Assembly (NCBI RefSeq): GCF_000308775.1
Contig: NZ_BAGJ01000087.1
Location: 1-64,000 of the forward strand
Reading direction: 5' to 3'
DNA length: 64,000 nucleotides
From: Nocardia testacea NBRC 100365
Lineage (GTDB): Bacteria; Actinomycetota; Actinomycetes; Mycobacteriales; Mycobacteriaceae
Under the pieces are notes generated by a model, which made no database searches, was not told the DNA's origin, and was given only the letters and a program-made list of their open reading frames with translations. Positions 16,848 through 25,906 of the stretch are shown piece after piece; positions within the stretch are counted from its first letter, which is position 1, and the number at the start of each line of letters is the position of its first letter. A program made the translations under genes and the position numbers.

Positions 16848-18389
16848 ATGACGCGGCATGTCGACGTACTGATCATCGGAGCCGGTCTGTCCGGTATCGA
16901 TGTGGCCTGTCACCTGGAGAAGGAGGAGACCGGGCGCAGCTACGCGATCCTGGAGCGCCGCACCGCGGTCGGTGGTACCTGGGACCTCTTCCGCTATCCG
17001 GGCATCCGCTCCGACTCCGATATGTACTCCTTCGGCTACGGCTTCCGGCCGTGGCGCGGAACCCGCATGCTCGCCGACGGCGCCGGCATCCGCCGCTACA
17101 TCGCCGAGACCGCCGACGAATACGGCGTGTCGCCGAAGATCCGGTTCGGCCGCAAGGTCGTCTCCGCGAGCTGGTCCGGCGCGGACAACCGGTGGACGGT
17201 GCGCGCCGTCGAGGAAGAGACCGGCGCCGAGGAGATCTGGACCAGTACCTTCCTGGTGGGGGCCACCGGCTACTACGACTACGACAACGGCCACCGGCCG
17301 ACGTTCCCCGGCGAGGACGCGTTCACCGGCCGGATCGTGCACCCGCAGCACTGGCCGGAAGATCTGGACTACCGGGACAAGAAGGTGGTCGTGATCGGCA
17401 GCGGGGCCACCGCGATCACGCTGGTGCCGTCCATGGTGGGTGAGGCCGCCCATGTGACCATGCTGCAGCGCTCGCCCACCTATATCGCCTCCATCCCGGG
17501 CGACGACCCGGTGGCGGTGGGGCTGACGAAGGTCGGCTCACCCGCCGGGCTCACCTATCGCGTCGGGCGGGCGCGCAATATCGCGGTACAGCAGGCCAGC
17601 TACCAGCTGTCGCGGCGGCAGCCGACGCTGGCCCGGCAGATGTTCCTGAAGTGGGTCCGGATGGCGGTCGGCCCGGGGGTGGACATGCGCCATTTCACCC
17701 CCGAGTACGCACCCTGGGATCAGCGCCTGTGCGTGGTACCCGACGGCGACCTGTTCAAAGCCCTGCGTCGCGGCGACGCCTCGGTGGTCACCGACACCAT
17801 CGAAACCTTCACCGAACGGGGTATCCGGGTTTCCTCGGGCGAGGAGATCGAAGCCGATATCGTCGTGACCGCCACCGGGCTGACCATCCAGATCCTGGGT
17901 GGTGTAGCGCTCGAGGTGGACGGTGAGCCGGTGGTCACCCGGGACCTGGTCATGTACAAGGGCTCGCTGCTCGACGGCGTGCCGAACGCCTTGATGGTGC
18001 TCGGGTACACCAATGCCTCCTGGACGCTGAAGGCCGATCTGGCCGCCGAGTACTTCTGCCGGGTGCTGAACCGGATGCGCGACAAGGGGTACAGCCGGTT
18101 CGTGGTCCGGGCGCGGGATTCCGATCGCTCCGAGGTGTCGGTCATGGGCGGTGCGCTGAGTTCCGGGTACATCCAGCGCGGAGACGCGGTCATGCCGCGG
18201 CAGGGGACCGGCGGCCCGTGGAAGGTGGTCAACAGCTACTTCCGCGACCGGGCCTACCTGCGCAAGAGCCCGATCGAGGACGGGATCCTGACCTTCACCG
18301 GCCGCGACGGGTCCGAGACCACCGGTTCCGGGGGCCGGGCGCGCGGCGCGGCGAGCCGTCTGCCGCGTAGCGCCGCGCGGTCCGCCTGA
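16848..18389 (+). CDS. EthA-like Baeyer-Villiger monooxygenase
   Basis: 513-residue FAD/NADPH-dependent monooxygenase. First Rossmann motif GAGLSG (11-16), GGTWDLFRYPGIRSDSDMYSFGY, the Baeyer-Villiger fingerprint FTGRIVHPQHW at about 159-169, and second nucleotide motif GSGATA. GYTNASWTLKADL is the same segment I recall from mycobacterial EthA, which activates thioamide prodrugs. Its natural substrate is an unidentified ketone. ATG 16848 follows GAGG at good spacing. Unlike mycobacterial ethA, no divergent ethR regulator is present. Confidence 0.88.
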   Translation: MTRHVDVLIIGAGLSGIDVACHLEKEETGRSYAILERRTAVGGTWDLFRYPGIRSDSDMYSFGYGFRPWRGTRMLADGAGIRRYIAETADEYGVSPKIRFGRKVVSASWSGADNRWTVRAVEEETGAEEIWTSTFLVGATGYYDYDNGHRPTFPGEDAFTGRIVHPQHWPEDLDYRDKKVVVIGSGATAITLVPSMVGEAAHVTMLQRSPTYIASIPGDDPVAVGLTKVGSPAGLTYRVGRARNIAVQQASYQLSRRQPTLARQMFLKWVRMAVGPGVDMRHFTPEYAPWDQRLCVVPDGDLFKALRRGDASVVTDTIETFTERGIRVSSGEEIEADIVVTATGLTIQILGGVALEVDGEPVVTRDLVMYKGSLLDGVPNALMVLGYTNASWTLKADLAAEYFCRVLNRMRDKGYSRFVVRARDSDRSEVSVMGGALSSGYIQRGDAVMPRQGTGGPWKVVNSYFRDRAYLRKSPIEDGILTFTGRDGSETTGSGGRARGAASRLPRSAARSA

Positions 18390-18525
18390 GGAGGCGACCG
18401 CCCGGCCGGATACCGGAGATCGACGGAACCGGAGCACGATGCCGGGCCCCGCGACCGCCCGGGTGGAATACAGACCGGAAGCCCGGTGCGGGTGGCATCG
18501 GGCGCCGGCTGGGTAGTTTGATCTC

Positions 18526-19899
18526 ATGACAGAGCGGTTGGTGGTCGTCGGCGGGGACGCGACCGGAATGTCGGCGGCCGCCCAGGCCCGGCGGCAGCGG
18601 GTGGCGTCGGAGCTCGAGATCGTGGTGTTCGAACGCGGCCATTTCACCTCGTACTCCGCCTGCGGTATCCCGTACTGGGTGGGCGGCCATGTGCGGGAGC
18701 GCGATCACCTCATCGCCCGGACCCCGGAGGAGCACCGGGCGCGCGGAATCGATGTGCGCCTGCGCCACGAAGTCGTGGAACTGGATCTGTCCGCGGGCCG
18801 GCTGCGCAGCAGGGACCTGGCCACCGGTGCCGAGACCTGGACCGGGTACGACCATCTCGTCCTGGCGACCGGGGCGCGCCCGATCCGGCCGGCCCTGCCC
18901 GGAATCCACGCCCCCGGAGTCCACGGTGTACAGACCCTCGACGACGGCGAGGCGCTCATCGCGGCGCTGGCCGCCGGTACCGGCCGGCGAGCGGTGGTGG
19001 TCGGGGCCGGATATATCGGTGTCGAGATGGCCGAGGCGCTGATCCGGCGCGGTTACGAGGTCACCATCGTGCACAGCGGCGCCCAGCCGATGTCGACCCT
19101 GGACCCGGATATGGGTGTGCTTGTGCGCGAGGCGCTGCAGGGTCTGGATGTGAACGTGGTCGGGGACAGCGAGGTCACCGAGATCCGCACCGGAGACGAC
19201 GGCCGGGTCCGGGCGGTGTTCGCCGCCGGTCGCGAACATCCGGCGGATGTGGTGGTCCTCGGGATCGGGGTGGTGCCCGAGACGACCTTGGCCGCCGCGG
19301 CCGGACTGCCGATCGGGGATCACGGCGGGCTGCTCACCGATTCGGCCATGCGAGTGACCGGGTACGACAACATCTGGGCCGGCGGGGATTGTGTCGAAGT
19401 GCTGGACCTGGTCTCGGGCATGCGCAGGCATATCGCGCTCGGGACGCATGCGAACAAACACGGTCAGATCATCGGCGCCAATATCGGCGGCGGATACGCG
19501 ACCTTTCCCGGGGTCGTCGGCACCGCCGTCAGCAAGGTCTGCGACCTCGAGGTGGCGCGAACGGGCCTGCGGGAGAAGGACGCTCGTGCCGTGGGCCTGC
19601 AGTACGTCACCGCGACCATCGAATCCACCAGTCGCGCCGGCTATCTACCGGACGCGCCCGTGATGACGGTGAAGATGCTGGCGGAACGGCTCAGCGGCCG
19701 GCTGCTCGGAGTGCAGATCGTGGGCCGGGAAGGCGCGGGCAAACGCGTCGATATCGCGGCCGTGGCGCTGACCGCGGGAATGACGGTGGCGCAGATGACC
19801 ACACTCGATCTCGGCTATGCGCCTCCCTTCTCGCCGGTATGGGATCCGGTGCTGGTGGCAGCGCGCAAAGCGGTGCGCGCGGTGCGGGAGCGCGGGTGA
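18526..19899 (+). CDS. CoA-disulfide reductase / NADH oxidase-like flavoprotein
   Basis: 457-residue pyridine-nucleotide-disulfide oxidoreductase of the single-cysteine class. FAD motif VVVGGDATGMSAA, redox C46 in TSYSACGIPYWVGG, NAD motif VVVGAGYIGVEMAEA, and the FAD-contact IWAGGDCVE. Such enzymes reduce CoA disulfide or polysulfide or oxidise NADH; the exact activity is not decided by sequence. A dimerisation domain fills the last 110 residues. The ATG has no clear ribosome-binding site but a TAGTTT hexamer lies 12 bases ahead, so the transcript could be leaderless. Confidence 0.82.
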   Translation: MTERLVVVGGDATGMSAAAQARRQRVASELEIVVFERGHFTSYSACGIPYWVGGHVRERDHLIARTPEEHRARGIDVRLRHEVVELDLSAGRLRSRDLATGAETWTGYDHLVLATGARPIRPALPGIHAPGVHGVQTLDDGEALIAALAAGTGRRAVVVGAGYIGVEMAEALIRRGYEVTIVHSGAQPMSTLDPDMGVLVREALQGLDVNVVGDSEVTEIRTGDDGRVRAVFAAGREHPADVVVLGIGVVPETTLAAAAGLPIGDHGGLLTDSAMRVTGYDNIWAGGDCVEVLDLVSGMRRHIALGTHANKHGQIIGANIGGGYATFPGVVGTAVSKVCDLEVARTGLREKDARAVGLQYVTATIESTSRAGYLPDAPVMTVKMLAERLSGRLLGVQIVGREGAGKRVDIAAVALTAGMTVAQMTTLDLGYAPPFSPVWDPVLVAARKAVRAVRERG

Positions 19900-19983
19900 A
19901 CTCACTCGTGCGCGTACCGCGTACTATCGTCGATCGTCAGTACGGAACGGGTCGAACGAAGGGGGACGGTGTGCGGACCCGAG

Positions 19984-20001
19984 ATATCCGGAATATCCGG
20001 A
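19984..20001 (+). repeat. Tandem 9-bp repeat ahead of the phosphatase gene
   Basis: ATATCCGGA occurs twice in direct succession, 41 bases before the phosphatase start. Each copy contains the palindrome TCCGGA. It may be a regulator site or chance; there is no other support. Confidence 0.35.
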
Positions 20002-20041
20002 TCGGCGAGCACCGGAAACTACTCATGAATGTGGCGGCCGG

Positions 20042-21151
20042 ATGAACCCTGACGCGAACGCCGGAGGCGCCGACCCGGCGGATATTCTCGACGCGGTGAC
20101 CGAGCCGGTACCGCGGGTGCGGGAAACATTCGATACCCGTCGCCGCGCCGCCGCCGCGGAAGCGACCGTGCCGCGGCAGTCGCTGGCCTCGGGTATCCAC
20201 CGGGTCGCCCTCCCGGACGACGAGTTCGCCGAAGTGGTGTGCGTGAACTGCGGGACGCAGAGCCGGGGCCCGCGCTGTCCCACCTGTGAGCATCCGCATC
20301 GTGTCCAGGATCGTTTCGAGGCCGATCTGGGGGTCGTCGGTCTCGTCACCGATCGCGGAATCCTGCACGCGCGCAATGAGGATGCCGTGGCCGCCGCGGT
20401 GGTACCGGGTGACAACGGGGAGCCGGAGACCATCGTGCTGGTGGTCTGCGACGGAGTCTCGTCCTCTCCGGACCCGCAGGCCGCCTCGGGCACCGCCGCG
20501 CGCACCGGAGTCGATGCGTGCCTGGCCGCGCTGGCCGGTGATCGTACGGCCGAGGAGGCCACCGCCGCGGGGATGGCGGCGGCTTCGGAGGCGGTGCGAA
20601 ATCTGGTCGGTCCCGACGGCGACGCGCCGTCGTGCACCTATGTCTCGGCCATCGTGCGTACCGAGACCGAGGGTCGTATCTCGATCACCGTCTCCAATAT
20701 CGGCGACAGCCGTGCCTACTGGCTGGCGGCCGGCGCGCCCGCGGCCCAGCAGCCGGCCCGCCCGGGGCATCCGGAGGTGCTGGCCGGGGCGCAGAAGCTC
20801 ACCGTGGACGATTCGTGGGCGCAGACGCTGGTGGAAGCCGGCGCCATGGACGAGAAGGCCGCCATGGCCGATCCCCGGGCGCACACCCTGATGCGCTGGC
20901 TGGGAGCCGACGCCGGTCAGCAGCCGTGGTCCGCGGACAGTATCCGGACCTACTTCGCGGATACACCCGGATCGCTGCTGCTGTGTACCGACGGGCTCTG
21001 GAACTACCTGCCCGGCGCGGCGGATCTGGCCCGGCGCGTACTCGGCGTGCCGATCGCCGAGGGCGCACGGGCGCTCGTAGACTACGCCGTCGTCTGTGGT
21101 GGCAGCGATAACATCACAGTCGCGCTGACCCCGATTCCCGCCGCCGGATGA
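20042..21151 (+). CDS. PP2C-type protein phosphatase with N-terminal zinc ribbon
   Basis: 369 residues. A zinc-ribbon-like module has C67, C70, C79 and C82 (VCVNCG...RCPTCE), followed by a PPM/PP2C catalytic domain with metal ligands in ARNEDA (about 110-115), VVCDGVSSSPD, IGDSRAYW, LLCTDGLWNYL and GSDNITVAL. It should dephosphorylate Ser/Thr proteins with Mn/Mg. No kinase or FHA gene is adjacent. ATG 20042 is chosen for family length; the frame is open further upstream, so the start is not certain. Confidence 0.85.
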   Translation: MNPDANAGGADPADILDAVTEPVPRVRETFDTRRRAAAAEATVPRQSLASGIHRVALPDDEFAEVVCVNCGTQSRGPRCPTCEHPHRVQDRFEADLGVVGLVTDRGILHARNEDAVAAAVVPGDNGEPETIVLVVCDGVSSSPDPQAASGTAARTGVDACLAALAGDRTAEEATAAGMAAASEAVRNLVGPDGDAPSCTYVSAIVRTETEGRISITVSNIGDSRAYWLAAGAPAAQQPARPGHPEVLAGAQKLTVDDSWAQTLVEAGAMDEKAAMADPRAHTLMRWLGADAGQQPWSADSIRTYFADTPGSLLLCTDGLWNYLPGAADLARRVLGVPIAEGARALVDYAVVCGGSDNITVALTPIPAAG

Positions 21152-21240
21152 TTCGATAACCGGCTTCGGCAAATATCGGGCAACGCGGTGAACCGGCCGC
21201 TGCCGCGGCGGCTCCGCCGGGGCGCGGGGCCACGGACATG

Positions 21241-21267
21241 GCGGACATCTCGGTGTCCGCTGTGTTT
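21241..21267 (+). terminator. Candidate terminator after the phosphatase gene
   Basis: Perfect 7-bp stem GCGGACA/TGTCCGC with a 6-base loop, followed by TGTGTTT. It lies about 90 bases beyond the phosphatase stop and 100 bases before the next gene. Confidence 0.5.
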
Positions 21268-21365
21268 GCAAGAGTGCGAAGTCGGGTACAAGACGGGAAA
21301 GCCGGTGTGACTACCGAGGTCGCGCCGGGGAGAGCACGTACGCACCTACCGCAAGGAGGTTCGTC

Positions 21366-21671
21366 ATGAAGGGTGGCCTGTCCGCCGCTCCCGGAACAAC
21401 CATGGTCACCACGAATCATGAGGTCATCCGCCAGTGGGCCCAGCGGCGCGGTGCGAACCCGGCGACGACGCCCGGCAGTCAGTACGGCGGTGAGGTGGGG
21501 GTCCTGCGGTTGGATTTCCCGCACTACGGCGGGGCGGTACTGCAGCCGGTCAGCTGGGCCGACTGGTTCGCAACCTTCGACGCCCGGAAGCTGAACTTCC
21601 GGTATCAGGAGATGCGTCCCGACGGCACGCCCAGCAACTTCTTCCGCTTGGAACGCGCCGGCGATATCTGA
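21366..21671 (+). CDS. Small conserved protein of unknown function
   Basis: 101 residues starting after a strong AAGGAGG. Core TTNHEVIRQWAQRRGANPAT, then GVLRLDFPHYGG, VSWADWFATFDARKLNFRYQE and SNFFRLER. I recognise this as a widespread short bacterial family with HExIRxWAExRG...ISWDEWFxxFDExxLxFxYQE layout, often left as hypothetical. It has its own promoter region between terminator and remnant DNA, so it is probably monocistronic. Function unknown. Confidence 0.75.
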   Translation: MKGGLSAAPGTTMVTTNHEVIRQWAQRRGANPATTPGSQYGGEVGVLRLDFPHYGGAVLQPVSWADWFATFDARKLNFRYQEMRPDGTPSNFFRLERAGDI

Positions 21672-21831
21672 ACGTGAGGCATTTCACTCTGGGGGTTTAC
21701 CCGGCGGGACTTCTGGCTATTCGTATAACCGAAAGGTTGCTCGAGTAAGCTGAGTAGCGGGCTGTCGCGTCGGTATGGGGATGCGAAACCCGCGCCGCGG
21801 CACGCCACGTGCGTCTGCAAGGGATTGAATA

Positions 21832-22086
21832 TTGAGCGCGAACCTGATGATCGTGGAAGACGAGCGGGCGCGGGGCGCTGTGCGCCCGGCCACGCAGAAC
21901 GAGGGCTACGACGTCGCGGTGGCCGCGGAAGCCGAGGCCGCGCTCACCCATCCGTGCGCGACCGGTGTTCCCGGCGCCACGATCATCGCTCCGAGACCCG
22001 GCGGTGGAGCCGGGCAGGAATTATCCGACCCGCGGATCGTGGCCGCCGTTCGCGGTCTCGGTTACCGGCTGGACGTCCAGCTCTAG
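21832..22086 (+). pseudogene. Remnant of an OmpR-type response regulator
   Basis: TTG-started frame of 84 residues. It begins like a receiver domain (SANLMIVEDERARGAVRPATQNEGYDVAVAAEAEAAL) and ends like an OmpR winged helix (DPRIVAAVRGLGYRL). The centre, including the phosphoacceptor strand and most of the DNA-binding domain, is missing. A normal regulator has about 230 residues, so this is an internally deleted relic. A histidine-kinase relic follows directly. Confidence 0.7.
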
Positions 22087-22089
22087 ATC

Positions 22090-22587
22090 ATGGCCGGCGC
22101 GACGAGCGCAACCCGTATCGGCCTCGGTACGGGGCGCCGAACGCTGCGCAACCGGGGTTGCGTCGTGAAGCCCGGCTCGTCGGCGTCGGGCCGGGATCGC
22201 ACCGGCCTCGAGTGCCTGCTACCCGGTGACGTGGGTCACGAACTGCCTACCCCCCTGGCCGCCTCGGCGCGGGCGATGGATTCACTGGCCCGGTACCGCG
22301 AAGACGAATCGCGGTGTGCACGTCCGGTACCGCACCGGGTGAACGTGGTGGCGTCGATCAGCGCCGGTCGTTCGTGGATTCACCGGTGCGGGCCGGGGCT
22401 GCGATCGTGTGCGCGGGCTGCCGTCGCGCCGGCCCCGCAGGGGCGGACGGAGGCCCGGCGCGGGGCGCCGAAACGTCGGCCGCATCCCACGGAAGGGTGG
22501 AATGTGAGGAGCGCCCTTCCGCATTGCGCGTTTCGTTCTCCGGATTCCGGTTATTCAACGAGAGGGGCCCACTTAACACGCCTGTAA
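22090..22587 (+). pseudogene. Remnant of a sensor histidine kinase
   Basis: The frame carries one recognisable kinase segment, LLPGDVGHELPTPLAASARAMDSLARYRED, with the phospho-histidine H-box at about residue 50 (codon near 22237). No transmembrane sensor, N-box or G-box can be found in any frame nearby, and flanking residues look random. It follows the regulator remnant in the usual regulator-kinase order, so both derive from one decayed two-component operon. Confidence 0.6.
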
Positions 22588-22605
22588 CACGACCGTAAAG
22601 AGCTC
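22573..22605 (+). promoter_or_regulatory. Three 11-bp direct repeats ahead of ectA (MtrA-like boxes)
   Basis: TTAACACGCCT, GTAACACGACC and GTAAAGAGCTC lie head to tail at 22573, 22584 and 22595, in helical-turn phase, 65-97 bases before ectA. Direct repeats of GTAAC-like hexamers at 11-bp spacing are what OmpR-type regulators, notably MtrA in actinobacteria, bind. MtrA is linked to osmotic stress in corynebacteria, which fits an ectoine operon. Confidence 0.5.
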
Positions 22606-22669
22606 GACCAGTTGTCTCGGAGTTAATTCGTGAGCCTGGGAAAGTACTGCACGCAGACATCGGAGTTGT

Positions 22670-23284
22670 ATGTCTTTACAAACTGAGTCCACGCAGACCG
22701 CCGGCCCTGCCGGCAACGACTCGGCCACTTCGTCCGCCGCCACCGATGCGGAGCCCGCCAGTACCGGCGTGGTCCTGCGGGCACCGCGGATCACCGACGC
22801 CGCGCGACTGTGGCAGATCGCCGACGAGTCGCAAGTATTGGATGTCAATTCGAGCTACGCCTACCTGCTGTGGTGTCGCGATTTCGCCGCCAGTTCGGTA
22901 GTCGTCGAGAGCGAAGGCCGAGTCGTCGGATTCGTGACCGGCTATGTGAGACCCGAAGCGCCCGGCACCCTGTTCGTATGGCAGGTCGCCGTGGACGCCG
23001 ACCAGCGTGGCCGTGGCCTGGGGGTCGCCATGCTGGACTGGCTGGTATCCACCGTCACCGCGCCCGGCCATCCGGCCGGCGGCGCCGTCGAGGCGCTGGA
23101 GACCACCGTATCCCCCGACAATCCCGCCTCGATCGCCATGTTCGCGTCGCTGGCCCGCCGCCGCGGTGCCGAAATGGTGCGCAGCGAACTGTTCGAGCCG
23201 GATGTTTTCCCGGACAGCCATGCTGCCGAGGACCTCTACCACATTTCCCCGATCGCCCGTAAAACCGAAAGGGATCACTCATGA
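22670..23284 (+). CDS. ectA: L-2,4-diaminobutyrate N-gamma-acetyltransferase
   Basis: 204 residues, GNAT fold. It acetylates diaminobutyrate, the second step of ectoine synthesis. After a variable 30-residue head come LRAPRITDAARLWQIADESQVLDVNSSYAYLLWCRDFA, acetyl-CoA-binding VAVDADQRGRGLGVAML, and ETTVSPDNPASIAMFASLARR. GGAG lies five bases before the ATG. The stop overlaps the ectB start (ATGA). First gene of ectABCD. Confidence 0.96.
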   Translation: MSLQTESTQTAGPAGNDSATSSAATDAEPASTGVVLRAPRITDAARLWQIADESQVLDVNSSYAYLLWCRDFAASSVVVESEGRVVGFVTGYVRPEAPGTLFVWQVAVDADQRGRGLGVAMLDWLVSTVTAPGHPAGGAVEALETTVSPDNPASIAMFASLARRRGAEMVRSELFEPDVFPDSHAAEDLYHISPIARKTERDHS

Positions 23285-24540
23285 TTGCCGCCGAAACGAC
23301 GATCTTCGACGAAATCGAATCGAATGTCCGCGGTTACTGCCGTTCCTGGCCGACAGTCTTCGAGACCGCGCAGGGCGCCTGGCTGCGTGATGAGTCCGGT
23401 AAAGATTTTCTCGATTTCTTCGCGGGGGCGGGCGCGCTCAACTACGGGCACAACAACCCGGTGCTGAAATCGGCGCTGGTGGACTACATCGCCGGCGACG
23501 GAATCACGCACGGCCTGGATATGTCGACCATTGCCAAGCGCAAACTACTCGAAACCGTCCGCGATACCCTGCTGGCCCCCCGCGGCCTGGACTACAAGGT
23601 CCAGTTCCCCGGGCCGACCGGTGCGAACGCGGTCGAGGCCGCGCTCAAACTGGCCCGCAAGGTGACCGGTCGTCAGACCATCATGAGCTTCACCAACGCG
23701 TTCCACGGGATGACGCTCGGCGCCCTGTCGGTGACCGGTAACGCCATGAAGCGCGCGGGCGCCGGCGTCCCGCTCAACCACGCCACCCCGATGCCCTACG
23801 ACGGCTACTTCGACGGCGCCACCACCGACTTCCTGTGGATGGAACGCGTGCTCGACGATTCGTCGTCGGGTATGGACCGGCCGGCCGCCGTCATCGTGGA
23901 GACCGTGCAGGGTGAAGGCGGTGTCAACCTGGCTCGGGACGAATGGCTGCGGCACCTGGCCTCCCTGTGCGCCGCGCGCGGCATCCTGCTCATCGTCGAC
24001 GACGTCCAGATGGGTTGCGGCCGGACCGGCCCGTTCTTCTCCTTCGAATCGGCCGGTATCACTCCCGATATCGTGACGTTGTCCAAGTCGGTCGGCGGTT
24101 ACGGCCTGCCGATGGCGCTGGTGCTGTTCAAGCCCGAGCACGATGTGTGGTCACCCGGTGAGCACAACGGCACCTTCCGCGGTAACAATCCATCTTTTGT
24201 GACCGCGCAGGTGGCGCTCGAGCACTTCTGGTCCGATGATGAATTGGAGAAGTCCACCCTCGCCAAGGGCAAGCGGGTGGCCGCGGCGCTCGATGAGATC
24301 GCCGGGGCCGTTCCGGGGGTGTCCACCCGAGGCCGTGGCCTGGTGCACGGGCTGGTCTTCGACGACGCCTCACAGGCCGGGAAGGTCTGCCAGGTCTCGT
24401 TCGAACGCGGCCTGCTGGCCGAGACCTCGGGCGCGTCCGACGAAGTCGTCAAATTGCTCCCGCCGCTGACCATCGCCGAGGACGAACTGGACCAGGGCCT
24501 GCACATTTTGAGCGACGCCGTCGAAACCGTTTGCAGCTGA
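23281..24540 (+). CDS. ectB: L-2,4-diaminobutyrate transaminase
   Basis: 419-residue class-III PLP aminotransferase that makes diaminobutyrate from aspartate semialdehyde and glutamate. Seen: FFAGAGALNYGHNNP, FPGPTGANAVEAALKLARK, SFTNAFHGMTLGALSVTGN, LIVDDVQMGCGRTG, and the PLP lysine in SKSVGGYGLPMAL. Translationally coupled to ectA by the ATGA overlap. Aspartate kinase, sometimes found in ect clusters, is not present here. Confidence 0.97.
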   Translation: MIAAETTIFDEIESNVRGYCRSWPTVFETAQGAWLRDESGKDFLDFFAGAGALNYGHNNPVLKSALVDYIAGDGITHGLDMSTIAKRKLLETVRDTLLAPRGLDYKVQFPGPTGANAVEAALKLARKVTGRQTIMSFTNAFHGMTLGALSVTGNAMKRAGAGVPLNHATPMPYDGYFDGATTDFLWMERVLDDSSSGMDRPAAVIVETVQGEGGVNLARDEWLRHLASLCAARGILLIVDDVQMGCGRTGPFFSFESAGITPDIVTLSKSVGGYGLPMALVLFKPEHDVWSPGEHNGTFRGNNPSFVTAQVALEHFWSDDELEKSTLAKGKRVAAALDEIAGAVPGVSTRGRGLVHGLVFDDASQAGKVCQVSFERGLLAETSGASDEVVKLLPPLTIAEDELDQGLHILSDAVETVCS

Positions 24541-24554
24541 GAGGAAAACTACCG

Positions 24555-24950
24555 ATGATCGTACGCACCACCGAGGAGATCACCGGCACCCACCGCGATG
24601 TCGGCGCCGAGAAGTGGCGGAGCAAACGGATCGTGCTGGGCGGCGATGGAGTGGGGTTCTCATTTCACGAGACCACCATCGAAGCCGGTACCTCTCACGT
24701 CTTCCACTATCAGAACCATGTGGAAGCGGTGTGGCTGGTCGAGGGTGAAGGCACCCTGCACGACCTGACCAACGACCGCACCTACGATCTCGCCCCGGGC
24801 ACCATGTACCTGCTCGACGGACACGAGAAGCATGAGGTGCGGACCCGGACACGGATGCGGATGCTGTGCGTGTTCAATCCCCCTGTCACCGGGCAGGAGG
24901 TGCACGACGAGAACGGCGTTTATCCGTTGATCGCCGTTCCGGCCGACTGA
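24555..24950 (+). CDS. ectC: L-ectoine synthase
   Basis: 131-residue cupin that cyclises N-acetyldiaminobutyrate to ectoine. Typical start MIVRTTEEITGTHRDV, then GVGFSFHETTIEAGTSHVFHYQNHVEAVWLVEGEG with the metal-binding Glu/Tyr/His environment, and DGHEKHEVRT. GAGGAAAAC precedes the ATG. 14 bases from ectB, same operon. Confidence 0.97.
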   Translation: MIVRTTEEITGTHRDVGAEKWRSKRIVLGGDGVGFSFHETTIEAGTSHVFHYQNHVEAVWLVEGEGTLHDLTNDRTYDLAPGTMYLLDGHEKHEVRTRTRMRMLCVFNPPVTGQEVHDENGVYPLIAVPAD

Positions 24951-24968
24951 GAGGAAGGACGAACGACG

Positions 24969-25838
24969 TTGGTAGACAATCGGATCGATCGCTATCCGAC
25001 CAGAACCGCCGAGCGTCTGCCGCTGCAGGAGCGGCATGACGCGACTGTGTGGGGCCGGATCGGCAACGCGGAGCTGGCTGCGTTCGATACCGACGGTTTC
25101 GCGATCATGGATCGTTTGCTGGCCCCCGAGGAGGTGGCCGAGTACGCCGCCGAGATCGACCGGCTGGCAAGCGATCCGGATCTGCGGGGTGATGACCGGC
25201 TCATCGTGGAGAAATCGTCGCAGCAGGTGCGCTCGGTATTCGAGGTGCACAAACTGAGTCCGGCGGTGGCGGAGCTGGTGCGGGAAACACGGGTCGTGGA
25301 CCTGGCCCGGCAGGTACTGGGATCGGATGTGTACATCCACCAGAGCCGGGTCAACTATCTGCCCGGATTCGGCACCGGTTTCTACTGGCACTCCGATTTC
25401 GAGACCTGGCACGCCGAAGACGGTATGCCCGCGCCTCGGGCGGTGAGCCTGTCCATCGCATTGACCGACAACTACCCGTACAACGGCAGCCTGATGGTGA
25501 TGCCGGGGTCGCACCGGACGTTCGTCCCCTGCCAGGGGGAGACACCGGCCGACCACTATCGGGAATCGTTGCGTGAGCAGGAGATCGGAGTACCGAGTAA
25601 GGCCGATATCACCGACCTGGCGCATAAGTACGGGATCACCCAGTTCACCGGTGCGGCCGGTTCGGCGCTGCTGTTCGACTCGAACATCATGCACGCGTCG
25701 GGCAACAACATCACACCGTTCCCGCGGTCGAATATCTTCCTGGTGTTCAACAGTGTCGAGAACACGCTGGAGGAACCGTTCGCCGCACCCGCCCGGCGGC
25801 CGGCGTATATCGCCGATCGTGAGTTCACGCCGGTGTAG
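24969..25838 (+). CDS. ectD: Ectoine hydroxylase
   Basis: 289-residue Fe(II)/2-oxoglutarate dioxygenase converting ectoine to 5-hydroxyectoine. The iron triad is visible: H141 and D143 in FYWHSDFETWH and H242 in NIMHASGNN; R253 is the likely 2-oxoglutarate anchor. The family signature FYWHSDFETWHAEDGMP is intact. A TTG start at 24969 is preferred, with AGGAAGGA about ten bases upstream; no ATG or GTG near this point fits. Its presence predicts hydroxyectoine production. Confidence 0.95.
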   Translation: MVDNRIDRYPTRTAERLPLQERHDATVWGRIGNAELAAFDTDGFAIMDRLLAPEEVAEYAAEIDRLASDPDLRGDDRLIVEKSSQQVRSVFEVHKLSPAVAELVRETRVVDLARQVLGSDVYIHQSRVNYLPGFGTGFYWHSDFETWHAEDGMPAPRAVSLSIALTDNYPYNGSLMVMPGSHRTFVPCQGETPADHYRESLREQEIGVPSKADITDLAHKYGITQFTGAAGSALLFDSNIMHASGNNITPFPRSNIFLVFNSVENTLEEPFAAPARRPAYIADREFTPV

Positions 25839-25858
25839 ACGGGGACAGTTGCCCAGGG

Positions 25859-25895
25859 CGACGGGGGCGAATCCAGCGCGGGTTCGTCCCCGTCG
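25859..25895. terminator. Bidirectional terminator between ectD and the erm-like gene
   Basis: 13-bp stem with arms at 25859-25871 and 25883-25895, one G-T mismatch, 11-base loop. It lies in the 68-bp space between the convergent ends of ectD and the methyltransferase gene and can serve both. Confidence 0.75.
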
Positions 25896-25906
25896 TCGTG
25901 TCCGGG

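Noticed and set aside
21710..21750. AACC-GAAA-GGTT mini-hairpin as a terminator
   Set aside because: Only four base pairs and no U-run; too weak to call.
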